NCBI GenBank assembly: GCA_019671135.1
Contig: JAHRHY010000018.1
Span: forward strand, 558,001-622,000
From: Linnemannia hyalina
Lineage: Eukaryota; Mortierellomycota; Mortierellomycetes; Mortierellales; Mortierellaceae
Length of the DNA: 64,000 nt
Direction: 5' to 3'
Numbering within the stretch: position 1 is the stretch's first letter; every line of letters starts with the position of its first letter. The notes under the pieces were generated by a model. That model was not told the origin of the DNA and did no database searches. It saw only the letters and a list, made by a program, of their open reading frames with translations. Below are positions 20,798 through 32,800 of this stretch, one piece after another. Both the position numbers and the translations under genes were made by a program.

Positions 20798-21508
20798 TTA
20801 CAAGGCACGGATCTTGGCAGCAAGGTTAACCTTGGCCCAGAGCTTGACCCAGACCTTGACCCAGAGCTGGACGTGGATGTCGATGTTGGAGGCAACCCAG
20901 GCACGAGCGTGGACGGTGACATTAGCAAGTCCGAGGTTGACGCAGACCTCCTTAACGATGGCCTTGATGCGAAGGCGAACATGGGCATCAATGTGGGTCT
21001 TGAGGTTGACAAAGACCTTGGAGACGTGGACTTCGATCTTGGCATTGATGTCGGCAACGATGGCGTTGGCATGCTTGATGAGGCAGTCGTTGTTGACGTG
21101 GGGGCAGAGAGCAACGATCGACTCGTGGACGATGACCTTGATAGGGGCAACAGCCTCGACCTTGACGTGAGCCTTGGCCTCGGCCTTGACATCAATATCG
21201 ACCTTGTCCTTGGTCTGGATCTTGAGCTTGGGAACATCGACCTTGGCGGAGAGGATACCGAGTGCCTTGGCTTCGACATCAAGGTCGACGACAACATCAG
21301 CGCAGAGGTCGACCTCGATCTTGTCGCAGGTTTCGACAGCGACGTCAGCGACGACCTTGGTGTACAAGTTGATGACGGCATCGATACCGCTGGGACCACG
21401 CTTCTTGAGCATCGAGATGGCAGTGGTGTCATGCTGGGCAGGGGCGGCCTGGGTGGCGGAGAAGAGGGTGAGGGCCAAGACGGCGGGGATGAAGGCGGCG
21501 ATTCTCAT
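20798..21508 (-). CDS. Secreted prepro-protein, 236 aa, amphipathic Lys/Val/Ala-rich
   Basis: A single exon of 237 codons starts at 21508. I do not recognise the family. Residues 1-21 form a signal peptide (M-R-I-A-A-F-I-P-A-V-L-A-L-T-L-F). A dibasic K-K-R at 35-37 is a likely Kex2 cleavage site, so the mature chain would start G-P-S-G. Much of the rest alternates hydrophobic and charged residues, for example V-D-V-K-A-E-A-K-A-H-V-K-V-E-A-V and I-E-V-H-V-S-K-V-F-V-N-L. Five cysteines lie in the mature part. The C-terminus is cationic and Trp-rich (L-W-V-K-V-W-V-K-L-W-A-K-V). The alternation suggests amphipathic beta-strands or a membrane- or lipid-binding surface. This is inference only. Confidence 0.8.
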   Translation of the reverse strand: MRIAAFIPAVLALTLFSATQAAPAQHDTTAISMLKKRGPSGIDAVINLYTKVVADVAVETCDKIEVDLCADVVVDLDVEAKALGILSAKVDVPKLKIQTKDKVDIDVKAEAKAHVKVEAVAPIKVIVHESIVALCPHVNNDCLIKHANAIVADINAKIEVHVSKVFVNLKTHIDAHVRLRIKAIVKEVCVNLGLANVTVHARAWVASNIDIHVQLWVKVWVKLWAKVNLAAKIRAL

Positions 21509-21665
21509 GTTGGAAGGAAGAGGTGGGGTTGGTGGGGTTGGTGGGGGAGGGAAGAGTCAGAGAGGTTGAAGAGGGTAAGGTAGGTAGGGAAGGGTTTGGT
21601 TGCTGTGGAAGCTGTGGAGTGTTGTTGGGCTGAGGAACAAAAAAGAAATCGTGGGTGGATGCTAG

Positions 21666-21673
21666 CTTTTATA
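21666..21673 (-). promoter_or_regulatory. TATA box of the secreted 236-aa gene
   Basis: The minus strand reads TATAAAAG, 158 bp upstream of the ATG at 21508. It is one of few clear TATA boxes in the window and suits a regulated secreted product. Confidence 0.5.
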
Positions 21674-24600
21674 GGAGTTTTTTTCATGTTGCTGAGCAAC
21701 TGGTATATTATAGGATCTCCTTGAGGATACGTTTCGTGGTTATTGTGTTTTGAGTTTCGATATTGCGGTGGGGATGAATCAGACAACAGAGGCTCGAGAC
21801 TGTTACACGGACACGCGGGGGCGTGTTGCACAAAGAAAAAAGGAAGATGCGTACAGACGGAATTGTATAATTGCATGACTGTGGACCCAGTTGTCCATGC
21901 ATCGGGCTTTCCTTCGATATGGCCCAGGTGTTACTTTTTTGTTTGTTTGTATTATTGCATGTGTTCGAGTGTCCGTGTGGAGGGGATGGACAGAACAGGA
22001 TTCAATTAAAAAAGAGCGCGTTTTGCCCTGATGCTTGTCTGTGTGTCTGTATCCCTTTTTCTCTCTGAAAATAGATGATATTGCATGCACCCCCCTCAAT
22101 AATATATTTCTCAACGAACGAGCGAGCAGAGGTCAAAGGTGGAAACAAGGGCGCATTCCTTTTTTTTGCTCCTTTTGCTTCTCCTGGAATTTTCGAGGGT
22201 CAAAACATTGAACGAATGAGAAGAGCTTTTTGTCTCTTGTCTCTTGTGTCCTTCATGAGGGCGCAGGGAATGGGAAAAAAAAAAGGCGGGGCAAAAAAAT
22301 AAAGGAAACGGGGCAAAGGTAGCCAACAGAAAGTCAACGAGACGAAGATACCGCGTGAATGATGAACGCGAAGAAAGTCCTTTGTCCCACTGTGGTCATC
22401 AATGAACATATTCTGGCTCTCGGTTTCCTAATAGGTCTAAAGGACAAAGAAACGACCATCGTTGTATTGTTTGAAATGAAATGTCCTTTTAGTAACCATT
22501 GTAACGCTCTCGCTCATAAAACTTATCAATTTATCCATAACGATATTCTTTTATGCTTCCTTCACGCTTGAAGCATCTAGCATGACCACCGCGCTTCCAC
22601 GGAGAAGGAATCGCGGTTGAAGAAAAGCCGACAGAGGTTAATTTGGGAGACAAAGAAAGAACCAGGAAAAAGCAATAGCTCGAATGAAGAGCAATGAAAG
22701 AAAAACAAGCCATCTGCAAGAGGTAACAACCGGTAACAAAACAACACCGACAGAGAAAAGAGTTAACGGTGCTCATGTATTTTTATTACAATCAGATGGC
22801 GGTTTGCTGTTGAAGCTCTGTCACGATAAACGATAGCTATCCACCTGTCAACCTCATGCCTTGATTGCATTGCAAGCATTTGCCCTTTTATCTCGTTGGG
22901 TTCAATAGCTTTGCTGGAATTGTGCGCAATGTCGTCGTTGCAGTTGATTCATTCGAACCATTTGTCAATGATGAAAAAAGTGCAAGTAAAAGACCAGGAA
23001 AACTAGTAGCGGGCAACAGGAGAATCATCGTGTCTTTCTAAGCGATTTTTCTATGAAATTACCCAAACCGGCGTGCACTGGGCACGTATCCATGACATAC
23101 CTCCCGTAAGTATAAGGTAGTCATGCACTGTACGCATATTCATTGCGGTCTACGATTTTTATTCATTCAACATAGCCAAGCTGTTTTTCCTGGCTGCGTT
23201 CTAATTTGTGCATTTCCTATGTCTATTCTATCCCTTTTCTCCTCCCAACTCCAATTTCCCAATTTATCTTTTCCAGCAATTCCCCTTCTTTTTCTTGCTC
23301 CGTAACCAGGTGAGATCCTCAACTAAACACGCTCTCTCGCTTGGGTCTCCCGGTTTTCGTCTCCCTTTTCTTTCTCCCCCTCTTGTGCTCACTTGCTCTC
23401 TCTCGTCTTCTCATTCCTTCTCTCCTTCTCTCCTTCTCTTTCTATCTCTCTCGCGGCTCGCAACCTACTTGTTTTGTTCGTTTACTTCCTTCTCTCCACA
23501 TCTCACCTTCAGCTTTGGGATTGCTTTCACGTCAAGAAGAGCGGCGCCACGGAAGCTAGGAATAGCCCTCCCACTCGCCCCTCTTTTCTCCCCCCTCTGT
23601 CCCCTGAGCTCATTTTTTTTCTCCTTTCATCTCACTTCCACATCTTGACTGTTGTCCTTATTGCAGTCTCTAACCAAGTAACTCTACTCGGGTCTCTTGC
23701 CGTTCTCCTTTACCCTCTCTTTTTTACTCCTCCATTTATCCCTCTATCCTTCCCTCTCCCTTCCCCTTCCTACATTTACATCTCTCTCTTCGCCTCCTCA
23801 TTTTTGAGATGGTAGTGAACAACCACCTCCTCTGTTTGTACGACTTGATTCCTCCCATACCTCCTGTCATACTCTCATCGCCTCCATGCACCTTCTGTGT
23901 ACAATTTTAATAATGTTATTATGTATCATGAATTAGTGCGGGCGTAGTCCAGCCCTGCCTGTACCTTTTCTCGCGTTACCTTCCTTGCTTTTTTTCCGTA
24001 AACATTCAACCTGCTTTCCAATCGCCCCCTCGTGTTCTCGCATCCGTCTCGTGCCCACTTCTTGCTTTTTTTGTTGTGACATGCGCAGATTTATTACTAC
24101 CTCGCTATCTTTTATGACATTAGTCTAGTTTGGACTGTCTATGAACTACTGTGCTTAGGGGAGGAAGAAGAGAAAGTCACCACCCCAAAAGACCTGCCGG
24201 AACCAGTTTTATCCTCATTCTGTTTGTAATGAAAATGAGCTCGATGTGGCTCACCTAGGTGTAGAACAAGTACTTATCTAACATATACTAACTCCTCAGT
24301 ATTTAGTTTTAACAGTGTTGTCGCGAGGAGGTGTTCTTGTTCGTTAAAGGAGTAACGAAGGAGGAGAGAGAGAGAAAAAAACATATATGCCATGCGGGGT
24401 TGAGGCAAGATCGCAAATTAATAAAGGCATTCAAGAAAAAGAGCGAGAGAAAACATAACGAGGAAAAAAGACAAGGAATGGGAGAGAGCAAAAGAGAAAG
24501 AGGAGTAGCCTGTGCAGCGCCCTCAAAATTTTGCAGGTTGACACGAACGTTGTATTTTTTCTATCGGATATTTTTGAAGAATGCTAGATGAAGGAGGGGA

Positions 24601-25242
24601 ACAGTTGCATGTGGGGGTGGGTTTTTGGTCTTTTTATTTGTGTCGCGAATGCTTCTCCGGCAGGATGCTGCCGGTGTAACAAACGGCGACAACGACAATG
24701 ATCGCGGATGTGCGCAAAGTCTGATATTCGCGTACTGTCTGATATTCGCGCAATATCTGTGGGCCTGAACTTACGTCGGTTCTTCAAAGTAGTGGTAGGC
24801 GAGAGAAGAAGAAGGACAAACACATACAGGAACGTAGCCGAGACTATCGTGTCCAAATTGAGGGAGAATGAAATAATGAGAAAGACGGTACTGGAGGCCA
24901 AGATAAGTTGCGCGTTAGATGGCGGACCACTTCTGTTTTTCTTTCTCTAGGAAACCTAGAGAAGAACTCGTCATATTTTACTCTGCACGGTGAGAGAAGA
25001 GGTAACAAACCGCGTTTTGACGCGTGTGACAACACGAGCCTATCGAGTAAACCAGTCAGTTGAGAGGATCGGATATTCCCCTGTGCAGGTGAGACAGGTA
25101 TGCAGCTGCGCCAAGCCACCCAACCCAAACCTTCGCTGTCGTTCTACTTCCATCAACTTCCACAAAGTAAGGACCCTTCACTGGTGTCATCTCTCTTCTT
25201 TACTCTCATTCACCAACCAACCAACAATATACACTGACAACC
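21674..25242. other. 3.6 kb without recognisable genes
   Basis: This is the largest gap in the window. It holds no reading frame with family similarity and no tRNA or rRNA. Part of it (23330-23790) is a strongly pyrimidine-rich plus strand; open frames there reflect composition only. A 14-bp direct repeat, GTCTGATATTCGCG, occurs at 24719-24732 and 24738-24751. The last few hundred bases must hold the GET3 promoter. Confidence 0.55.
24719..24751. repeat. Direct repeat GTCTGATATTCGCG x2
   Basis: Two identical 14-mers are separated by 5 bases (TACT plus the overlap boundary), about 500 bp upstream of GET3. Tandem spacing of about two helical turns suits a protein-binding site, but the function is unknown. 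Confidence 0.6.
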
Positions 25243-26891
25243 ATGTCCGACATTGAAGATCTCGAGCCCCTTGACCCCACCCTCCAGAACGTCATCGACC
25301 AGACCTCGCTCCAGTGGATCTTTGTCGGAGGAAAGGGAGGTGTCGGTAAGTCTACAGCACAACTGGACACGAGCGACACGGACAGACAGATGGCGGAACA
25401 TTCCTCTCCCATGAGAGCATCTCCTCACTCTTTCTCGCACTCAGCCTGGGCCCGGATGGCTCTCAACTATTGGCAGGGCGTGACAACTCGCAAGCCCTCA
25501 GGACAGAAAAGACATGACCACGACAAACCACTCTTTACTCATCCGAGCTTCTCTTTATCATCTCTGGCACGGCAATAGGAAAGACGACCACCTCTTGCTC
25601 TCTTGCTATCCAGTTGGCCAAGGTCCGCCCTAGTGTCCTCTTGATCTCCACGGATCCCGCCCACAACTTGTCTGATGCCTTTGGACAGAAGTTCAGCAAG
25701 GATGCCACCCTCGTTAATGGATTCACCAACCTCTCTGCTATGGTATGCAATAGGCATCGGTTTGTTCCTGAACACTTGTTCGTTTTCTTTGTATTAAATG
25801 ATTCAGGTGTGGAAATTGTCTAACCTCTCTTCTTGTGTTGATTGTTGAACAAATAGGAAATTGACCCCAACTCCTCGATCCAGGAGATGATTGATAACTG
25901 TAAGACTTGCTGAAAGCAGTGATCATTGCGCTCGGCATTCATGGATATGTATGAGAGGAACGTACACAAGGAAAATAGTCGTCATTAACGCCGACGTACA
26001 TTCTGGCCATTTTTATCGTTATGTAGCGGACGATCAAGGAAGCGGTATTTCGTCAATGATGCAGGATCTTGCCTTCGCTATTCCCGGTGTTGACGAGGCC
26101 ATGGGCTTTGCTGAGGTCATGAAGTACGTGTGTCATTGGATAAACGTGGTTCATATCCGTTGTGCTCAGTCATTCATTCTGACACCTGGCAAAAAAATCT
26201 AACGAGTCCATGCATTCATGTGATATTTTCACATTTCTTTGGGGGCATCTCAACCTTTTCCTTTTCCAATAGGCAGGTCAAGTCAATGGAGTACTCTGTG
26301 ATCATTTTCGATACCGCCCCTACGGGACACACCCTTCGCTTCCTCTCCTTCCCCAGCGTCCTGGAAAAGGCTCTGGCCAAGGTCGCGCAGCTCAGCGGAC
26401 GGTTCGGCCCCATGATGCAGCAGATGTCGGGCATGATGGGCATGCAGGGCAACCCCGAGGACATGTTTGGCAAGCTGGAGGGCATGCGCGAGGTCATCAC
26501 AGAGGTCAACAATCAGTTCAAAGACGCTGACAAGACCACCTTTGTCTGTGTCTGCATCTCCGAATTCTTGTCGCTGTACGAGACCGAGCGTATGATCCAG
26601 GAGCTGACCTCGTACCACATCGATACCCACAACATTGTCGTCAACCAGTTGTTATTCCCTAAGAAGGATTCCAACTGTGAGCAGTGCCAGGTCCGTCATG
26701 CGATGCAGAAGAAGTACCTCGACCAGATCTATGATCTCTACGACGATTTCCATATTACCAGGTTACCCCTGTTGACGACCGAGATCCGTGGTGTTGACAA
26801 GTTGGTGCCCTTCTCGGATATGTTGGTCAACAGCTCCTATGTCGACGAGAAGAAGGCTGAGGGTATTGAGGACACCAAGGCCGCTCAGTAG
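25243..26891 (+). CDS. GET3: Tail-anchored protein targeting ATPase
   Basis: Five exons: 25243-25345, 25579-25742, 25857-25899, 26027-26123, 26273-26891; 341 residues. The deviant P-loop [10 protein letters not shown] (29-38) is split by intron 1. Further motifs are [15 protein letters not shown] (switch I), [12 protein letters not shown] (switch II) and the zinc-binding C-x-x-C in N-C-E-Q-C-Q-V-R that holds the dimer together. A Met-rich segment ([12 protein letters not shown]) forms the substrate groove. Get3 carries tail-anchored proteins to the ER receptor Get1/Get2. The size and motif set are complete. AATAAA lies at 26935-26940. Confidence 0.96.
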
Positions 26892-27038
26892 AGTCTTGTT
26901 TTGTCTTGTTTGGAGAGGAGAGCCACCCATTAAAAATAAACATGTTTCCCAGACGATCCTGTTCATTGATGAGTTTATTTTTCTGATAAAAATACAAGTT
27001 TAGTGTTATTTCCTGTTTCTTAGATGATATGCCGAGGT

Positions 27039-28137
27039 TTACTAGTACGATTGGAAATAACAGAGGGTGGGAACAAGGGTTAGTGGGATTCGCGAATAAC
27101 ATTAGCAGGCTTCTACATCTTCTACAAATATACATCATGACCGTCATTACCTCCATCTCAATGTCTTCATCATTGGGAGTAGAAACGACCGAATTCTCTT
27201 CTGATCCACCAGCCGACGCAACAACTGCGGAACCCTTTCCTGCAGTATTGGGCCATTGCTCCTCAATAGCCTTGGCGACAAGGCCCTCGTCATCGGCGAC
27301 CAGACAACCGCCCTTCCAAGCGCCGTATTTCAATCCAATGGCCTTGTTGAGTTCAAACTCTTGGGCAATGTCCTGTTCATTGCCCTTCCAGTCCTTGTAC
27401 ATCTGCAAGTTCTGACGGCCCATCAATCGGATTGATTTCACACGCAGGTCGTTTCCACTCTATTTTTTGTTGTTGTACGTTGTTGGTTTTGAAGGAGTTG
27501 ATGGATGAGACAGGCGAGTGGGGGGGGTGAGTAGGGTGAGTGAGTGATGATTAGATGCGGATAATTATTTCCAATTGATCAGTAATTAAAGCAGAACGGT
27601 AAAGAAGAACCCTTACCCAAGCAGATAAGAACTCTTCCGAGATCTCTCTGAAATGTCCAATGCCGTGTTTCTCAATACCCTTGATGAGCAGCTCACGCTC
27701 CTTCTCGGTCCATTTCCGGGCCACCTCTGCCTTTGCACCCTTTGGTGGTCGGAAGTAACTAATTAAATAGACGAAATAGAAAAGGCTTCGTTAGTTATTG
27801 ATTGTACATATGCTCCCATTGATCCGCCAAGTTTTTTTGCCATATACGATTCGCCGCTATAACTCAAGGGTAGAAAGAAAGGAGAAAAGAAGAAGGGGGA
27901 GAGAGAGAGAGAGACGTACTCCTGGTTGAGCGTGCCGTCGGGATGAATCATGTTCTTGGTGATGGGAAACTCGTCCCGGACACAAAACTTGAGGCGAATC
28001 TCGTTGACTCTTTGTTGCCGTGCATCGAAGACTCGTTCCGGTTTAATGGTTGCTTCCGTGAGTTCTGCTTGCTGCTGTTGTTCTTGGGGTTGCAATGCCT
28101 GGTCCATGGCGCTGTCTTCCTGTACTGCGGTGGTCAT
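27039..28137 (-). CDS. SANT/Myb-like domain protein (3' end uncertain)
   Basis: Exons 28137-27920, 27758-27617 and 27459-27151 encode 223 residues with closed phases. The central part has a SANT/Myb-like helix set: A-R-K-W-T-E-K-E-R-E-L-L-I-K-G-I-E-K-H-G, then F-R-E-I-S-E-E-F-L, S-I-R-L-M-G-R-Q-N-L. A conserved-looking block follows (L-K-Y-G-A-W-K-G-G-C-L-V-A-D-D-E-G), then an acidic tail. SANT domains bind histone tails or DNA; the target here is unknown. The end is ambiguous. At 27150 GAG|GTAATG is a good donor, and splicing to TACTAG at 27043-27042 gives an immediate TAA at 27041-27039. Unspliced, the frame stays open to 26827 and overlaps the GET3 3' end. Confidence 0.62.
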
Positions 28138-28328
28138 GGATGTGAATAGTGAATGCAGAAAGAGGGAAAGTGGTGTTGTTTGTGTTTTTTGGTGGCCACA
28201 CAGGCACGCGTTTTCAATTTACCGATTCAGGCTCGCCCCTTAACCTTCCTGCCAGCCCTTTAACTTTTGGGCAAAATGCTTTTTATTTTACTTTGCTTTC
28301 AACTTATCAAATACAGTCAAAAAGGGGA

Positions 28329-29410
28329 TTACCGTCGCGCATCCTCCTGTTCATTCGCTACAGAATCCACAATAGTATCTCGATCCCGCTGGCTCGAGGC
28401 CAAAGCAGCAAGAGCGTCAATTCCTTCTACAAGACCAGCAGCAGCAGCATCGGCAGGTCTGACACCACCTTCTTCAGGCTCATCTGCACACCCGCATTTG
28501 TAAACATCGGCCAGCGTGCTGCAGTCAAACTCGGGTTTGCCTAATCTGACATTGACGATGTTGTGGACAGAGCATGTCCAATTGGACAGCGACGCACGGG
28601 AGGACGTCTGTGGTGGGTGCTGCTTCAACATTTCCTGAAAGTGGTCAGCACTATGATTGAGAAATGAAGGGCGTGGGAGTTAGATCCAAGGTAAAGAAGA
28701 AGGGAGGGCCGAAAGGTTTAATATGCACAGAAACATGAAGAGAAGAGTAGAGAGGAGCTGAGTCAGGGACAAGGAGATGTGCGTGTCTCCTTTAGGTGAA
28801 CAAAGGGGAGAGAGAGTAGAGTGTGTGGACAAACCGCCTCCGTTGAAGTTAAAGAGAACAAGTGTGACGAAGCAATCGCACAAGCACAAAGGGGCAAATC
28901 CAAACAAGAGGAAAGAAGTTGTAAGTTACCATTCACCACATGGATAGAGGCGTGAGAGGAGATAAATCCACTGCTTGACGGCCGCACGTTCGTCTGGCTT
29001 GGGCTTGAGAGGGTATCGGGACGCCATTGTGTGGAGCAGCTTCCACGTTGCTCTGCCTAGCTCCGCCCTATTTTTCATAAAAGATCAACGTTGATAAGGA
29101 TAGGTCAGTTCAGGCCCATTTTGCTCCCTTGTGGCTGAGGTGTAAAGAGGGAAGGAAGAGTATCGTACTTAGCGGTAGCGTTGCCTAACTGGGGCATGAT
29201 GATCCCTCCTTCGCTGAGGGACGGGTCGACATATATATCTCCTTTAGCAGGGCTTGAGCGTTGTTGTTGTTGCGGTTGTTCCTGCAGGGAGAAAGTGGGT
29301 TTGGGATTGAGGAAGAAGAGGGAGGGTATTGTGACGAGGCCAATGAAGCAGAGGGCTATGATGGCGAGGGGGCTTTTCAGGCGGATTCTCCTTGGAATGG
29401 CAGACGACAT
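28329..29410 (-). CDS. ERV2: Erv2-type FAD-linked sulfhydryl oxidase
   Basis: Exons 29410-29169, 29067-28930 and 28650-28329 encode 233 residues. An N-terminal membrane anchor (S-P-L-A-I-I-A-L-C-F-I-G-L-V-T-I-P, 13-34) precedes the Erv/ALR domain: L-G-R-A-T-W-K-L-L-H-T-M, the active-site disulfide C-G-E-C (124-127), H-P-P-Q-T-S-S-R, and the FAD-binding C-S-V-H-N-I-V-N with P-E-F-D-C. A C-terminal C-G-C (179-181) matches the shuttle disulfide of yeast Erv2. Together with the signal anchor this points to the ER enzyme rather than mitochondrial Erv1. It makes disulfide bonds for protein disulfide isomerase using oxygen. Confidence 0.9.
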
Positions 29411-29836
29411 TGCTGTAATGTAGCTGTGTCTGCTGTTTGGTGAATTGAAAGAGAGGTGAGAGAGTGAGAGTGAGTGAGAGAGAGAGAGAGAGAGAGAATA
29501 GAGAATTCAGGCTGCAGTCAGGATGAGAACGGAGGATTGTTCATGAGGAAGAAAAGCAAAAAAAAGACAAAGAGCAACGAATTGATCCCGTGACAAGTTT
29601 TCCTTTGGTGTGCCTGTGGACCATGCCTTCGCGCTTCTTTATTTCTACCACTTTTTGGTGTTCCTTCTTTTCCATCATCTCCGCCCTCGCTCGACCACAT
29701 CCTCATTCTCCCTCCTTCTTCTTGTTACTCTGACACAGGACAGCACCACCAAGCTCACACAGACAAGGGAACAACCGCGGACACACTCAGCGTCAGCAAC
29801 CAAATACACAGGACACATAACCCACCATACTTCCAG
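29411..29836. promoter_or_regulatory. Divergent promoter ERV2 (-) / TRS65 (+)
   Basis: The 426-bp interval between head-to-head starts contains a (GA)n tract at about 29475-29497. Both neighbours belong to the secretory pathway. Confidence 0.5.
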
Positions 29837-32800
29837 ATGAGGTCCATTGATTCTCTCTTCAACGACTCGCACTGGGAGGTGCGCATCCCCAACGCTCGCA
29901 TCGACAACCTCAGCGAGGACTACAAGGCCGTCATCCAGGCAAAGCCACGAACACACGTCTTCTATGGCACGTTCTTTTGCTGTCTTCTGTTACTTTGCAC
30001 GCCGTCGCCTTCGTCAGACGATGAGTTCAGTCGGCCCCACGGTCCAGTCAAGTCGCCCTAACATGAGCTTCTTTTTTGTGTTGCCACGAAATAGATGAGA
30101 CGGTGTTGTTCTTCCTGCAGATCTCCCTTCCGGATGACCTCTCAACTCAGCACGAGGAGACTGCAAAACAAGTGGAAGACTTCTTCAAGACCCTGGAAAT
30201 CCAGGTCGAGGCTGCCTTTGTCGACTCTCTTTCCCTTGTGGCCTCCGCTCCCACAGTCCAGAACACAATGTACAAGAGTCCCAATGGTTCGCGCCCAGGC
30301 AGTGCCGTCGACAAGCGCACGTCAGCAGGAGGATCGCCTGGACCTTTTGCTGGACGCAATTTAGGATATGACCAAGGACGCACGGACTCGACCATTCTTT
30401 CCTCCTACACCTACAACGCGGCTGAGCCTGGCAAGGAGCCCGAGATTAGACCCATCAACGGCCTCTGGACTGCAATTTTCCCCTTCTCCGTCCCAGTCTG
30501 TAAGTTTGCTTCCAAGGGATGAGCGAAACCAAATAGGAAGTGTCGTAACTATCTGCAGGGTGCATTCGAGTAAGAAGTCGAGATCTGACAGCGTTGGTCG
30601 CTCTTTGTTCATATCGTGGACAACTCCGTTCTCTGAATAGCCTTTGTCAGGACCAAGAGCGCAAACACAATGCTGATGCTGAGCACACACGTTATTCTCC
30701 GACCAACGGATCAGGTCGTGCCCGCTGCAGTGCCCATGGACGATCAGTACAATCTGGAATGCTTCAGTATGGTCAACCTGTTGGAGGGCTTATCAGATGG
30801 TAAGGAACAGGCACCACCATTTTCTCATCACGTTGAGTAACATATCTTGGACACTCCGTTGACATTTCGCTTTCTTATCATGTTCAACAGATCCCAACTT
30901 TGTTTCGGCGGTCGTTCCACAGCATCATTACCGACCTGATACACCACGCGCCAGAGTTCAACCTCCACCCATGGCACCAGTTTTGAGAAGGAGTGTGAGA
31001 CGAACGATCGCTGTTCGTTCAGCATTGAACGTGCGGATGCGGACAACGCGTGTGTCGCCCATGGAGAACCCGTTGATGATGTCAATTGAAGTCGAAAACA
31101 ACTCGGAGCACGGAGCAAAGTTCAAGATGACCCAGCTGGAAGTTGATGTTACCAACGCAGTCGTGACGCCTCTTGATTCTGCAGAGCTCACCAAAGTAAG
31201 TCAATATTTGAGGCAAGATGCTTTTGAGGCGGGATCGCACATTATTTACGCACAGTATTAATCACTTATCGCCACTTATACAAAACCCATATCGCATAGC
31301 TTCCTATGGTGTTACACTCTTCAGATCATGTCACATTCCTATTCTCAATCTCACTGCTTGACAACCCAGAGTGGAATGCCGACAATCAACCTAACGGAAA
31401 CGACCCCTACGGTTCGCGTCATCGGAACTCTAGCGATGGTTTGACACAGGTAGGATCGCCCCGAGATGCTCAGCGCCAGGTGACTATTATCCTTCAGGGT
31501 ACTCCCGAGGTGGATGGTGTTCAAGGACAAATCATCCATTCGCGCTGGAACTGCTTTTTGGATGTCTCAGACATGACCAAGCGGGATAATCCACTGGGCG
31601 CTTATGGAGGACAGAAGCAACTCTACGCACCCCAGCCTTCACATCCGTCAACGTTGCTCCCTCCACACCCAGGCCCTAATGGACAAAACCAACATCACCA
31701 GCTGCATCACAGGAATCGGTCTCTTTCATCGAGCCCACAACCTCAGGCAGCCATGAACAAGGGCACATCCTTGGTCCGGCGCGTCTCGGCAAGTGCGTCG
31801 CCAAACCAAAGCGGTCGCCAATCTATGGGAAACAGCGGTCCAGCAGAGCCTAGAGCCCGTCGTTCGTCGCTTATCTCTGAAGGGGCTCCAGGATCGCAGC
31901 GTGGTGGTGCTATGCACAGTACCAACAGGAGAAGCGGCCCTACAGGATGGGGTCACGGACGGTCAGAGACTGGTCAAAGTCTTGCACCTGTCCATGAGGG
32001 ATCCTCACATCACTCGCCTCGTGTCGGAAACGGCCCAACGGGCGAGACTGCTAGCTATGAGGATGACGCACCACATGGACCTGTGAACAACAACAGCGGT
32101 CGGCCCGCAGTGAACCAAGGCGGCCTCTCGCCTGGATTGGGAATCGACATGGTATCTCAGGCTCTCAGTGGAGTCACTCAGGGCAGGGAAAATGACACTG
32201 GCGACGGCATTGTTGTCTCCTTTGCTGGTCAGTATTTTGCCCTTGTGAATGCTTGTTGTTGACTATTGCTAATGTTTTTGATGAAGTCTGTCCTAACCAT
32301 AGTTTCAATTCATCGTTCTCTCACATAGTCACGGATCGCGTGGTTGTTGGTAAAATTTTTAATTTGGAGATTTTTATTGTCAACCGGTCAAGACATATCC
32401 GGCGCTACACTCTCGTAGTGCCCAACAGGAAGCGTGCTAAGGGCAGCGACCCAAGTCAAGGGTCCAAGGTCCTGCCCCCTCTGCCTACTGGAGAGCAAGT
32501 TTTGCAGAATGTGCCGATCGACCCTTATATGGAAGAGCCCGAGCTCCTTCGCCGCCATGTGGACAATGAGACTACCGAAGCCGATATCATCTGTCTGGAG
32601 AACAATGTTCGCCTGAGGTAACCTCTCTTTTTCTTATGTCAATGGAGGATGCATCGGCTCGTAACATGAATATGAGCTTATATGCTAATTGTCCATCTTT
32701 TCCATTTCTTAGTCCGTTATACCCATTGACCTGTCAGAACCTGAATCTGCGGTTCATTGCCATCAAGGAACAGTTGCATACGATTGACTTAGTGCAGTTG

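Noticed and set aside
20768..21583. 271-codon open frame on the plus strand, Asp/Leu-rich
   Set aside because: It is the complement of the secreted 236-aa gene, whose strand has a signal peptide, Kex2 site and TATA box.
23208..23815. Hydrophobic open frames of 140-146 codons
   Set aside because: They are in a C/T-rich block where any frame reads Leu/Ser/Phe/Pro; no start context or conserved motif.
26827..27150. C-terminal extension of the SANT protein into GET3 antisense
   Set aside because: The extension has no coding character, and a good donor at 27150 offers a shorter end. It is kept as an alternative only.
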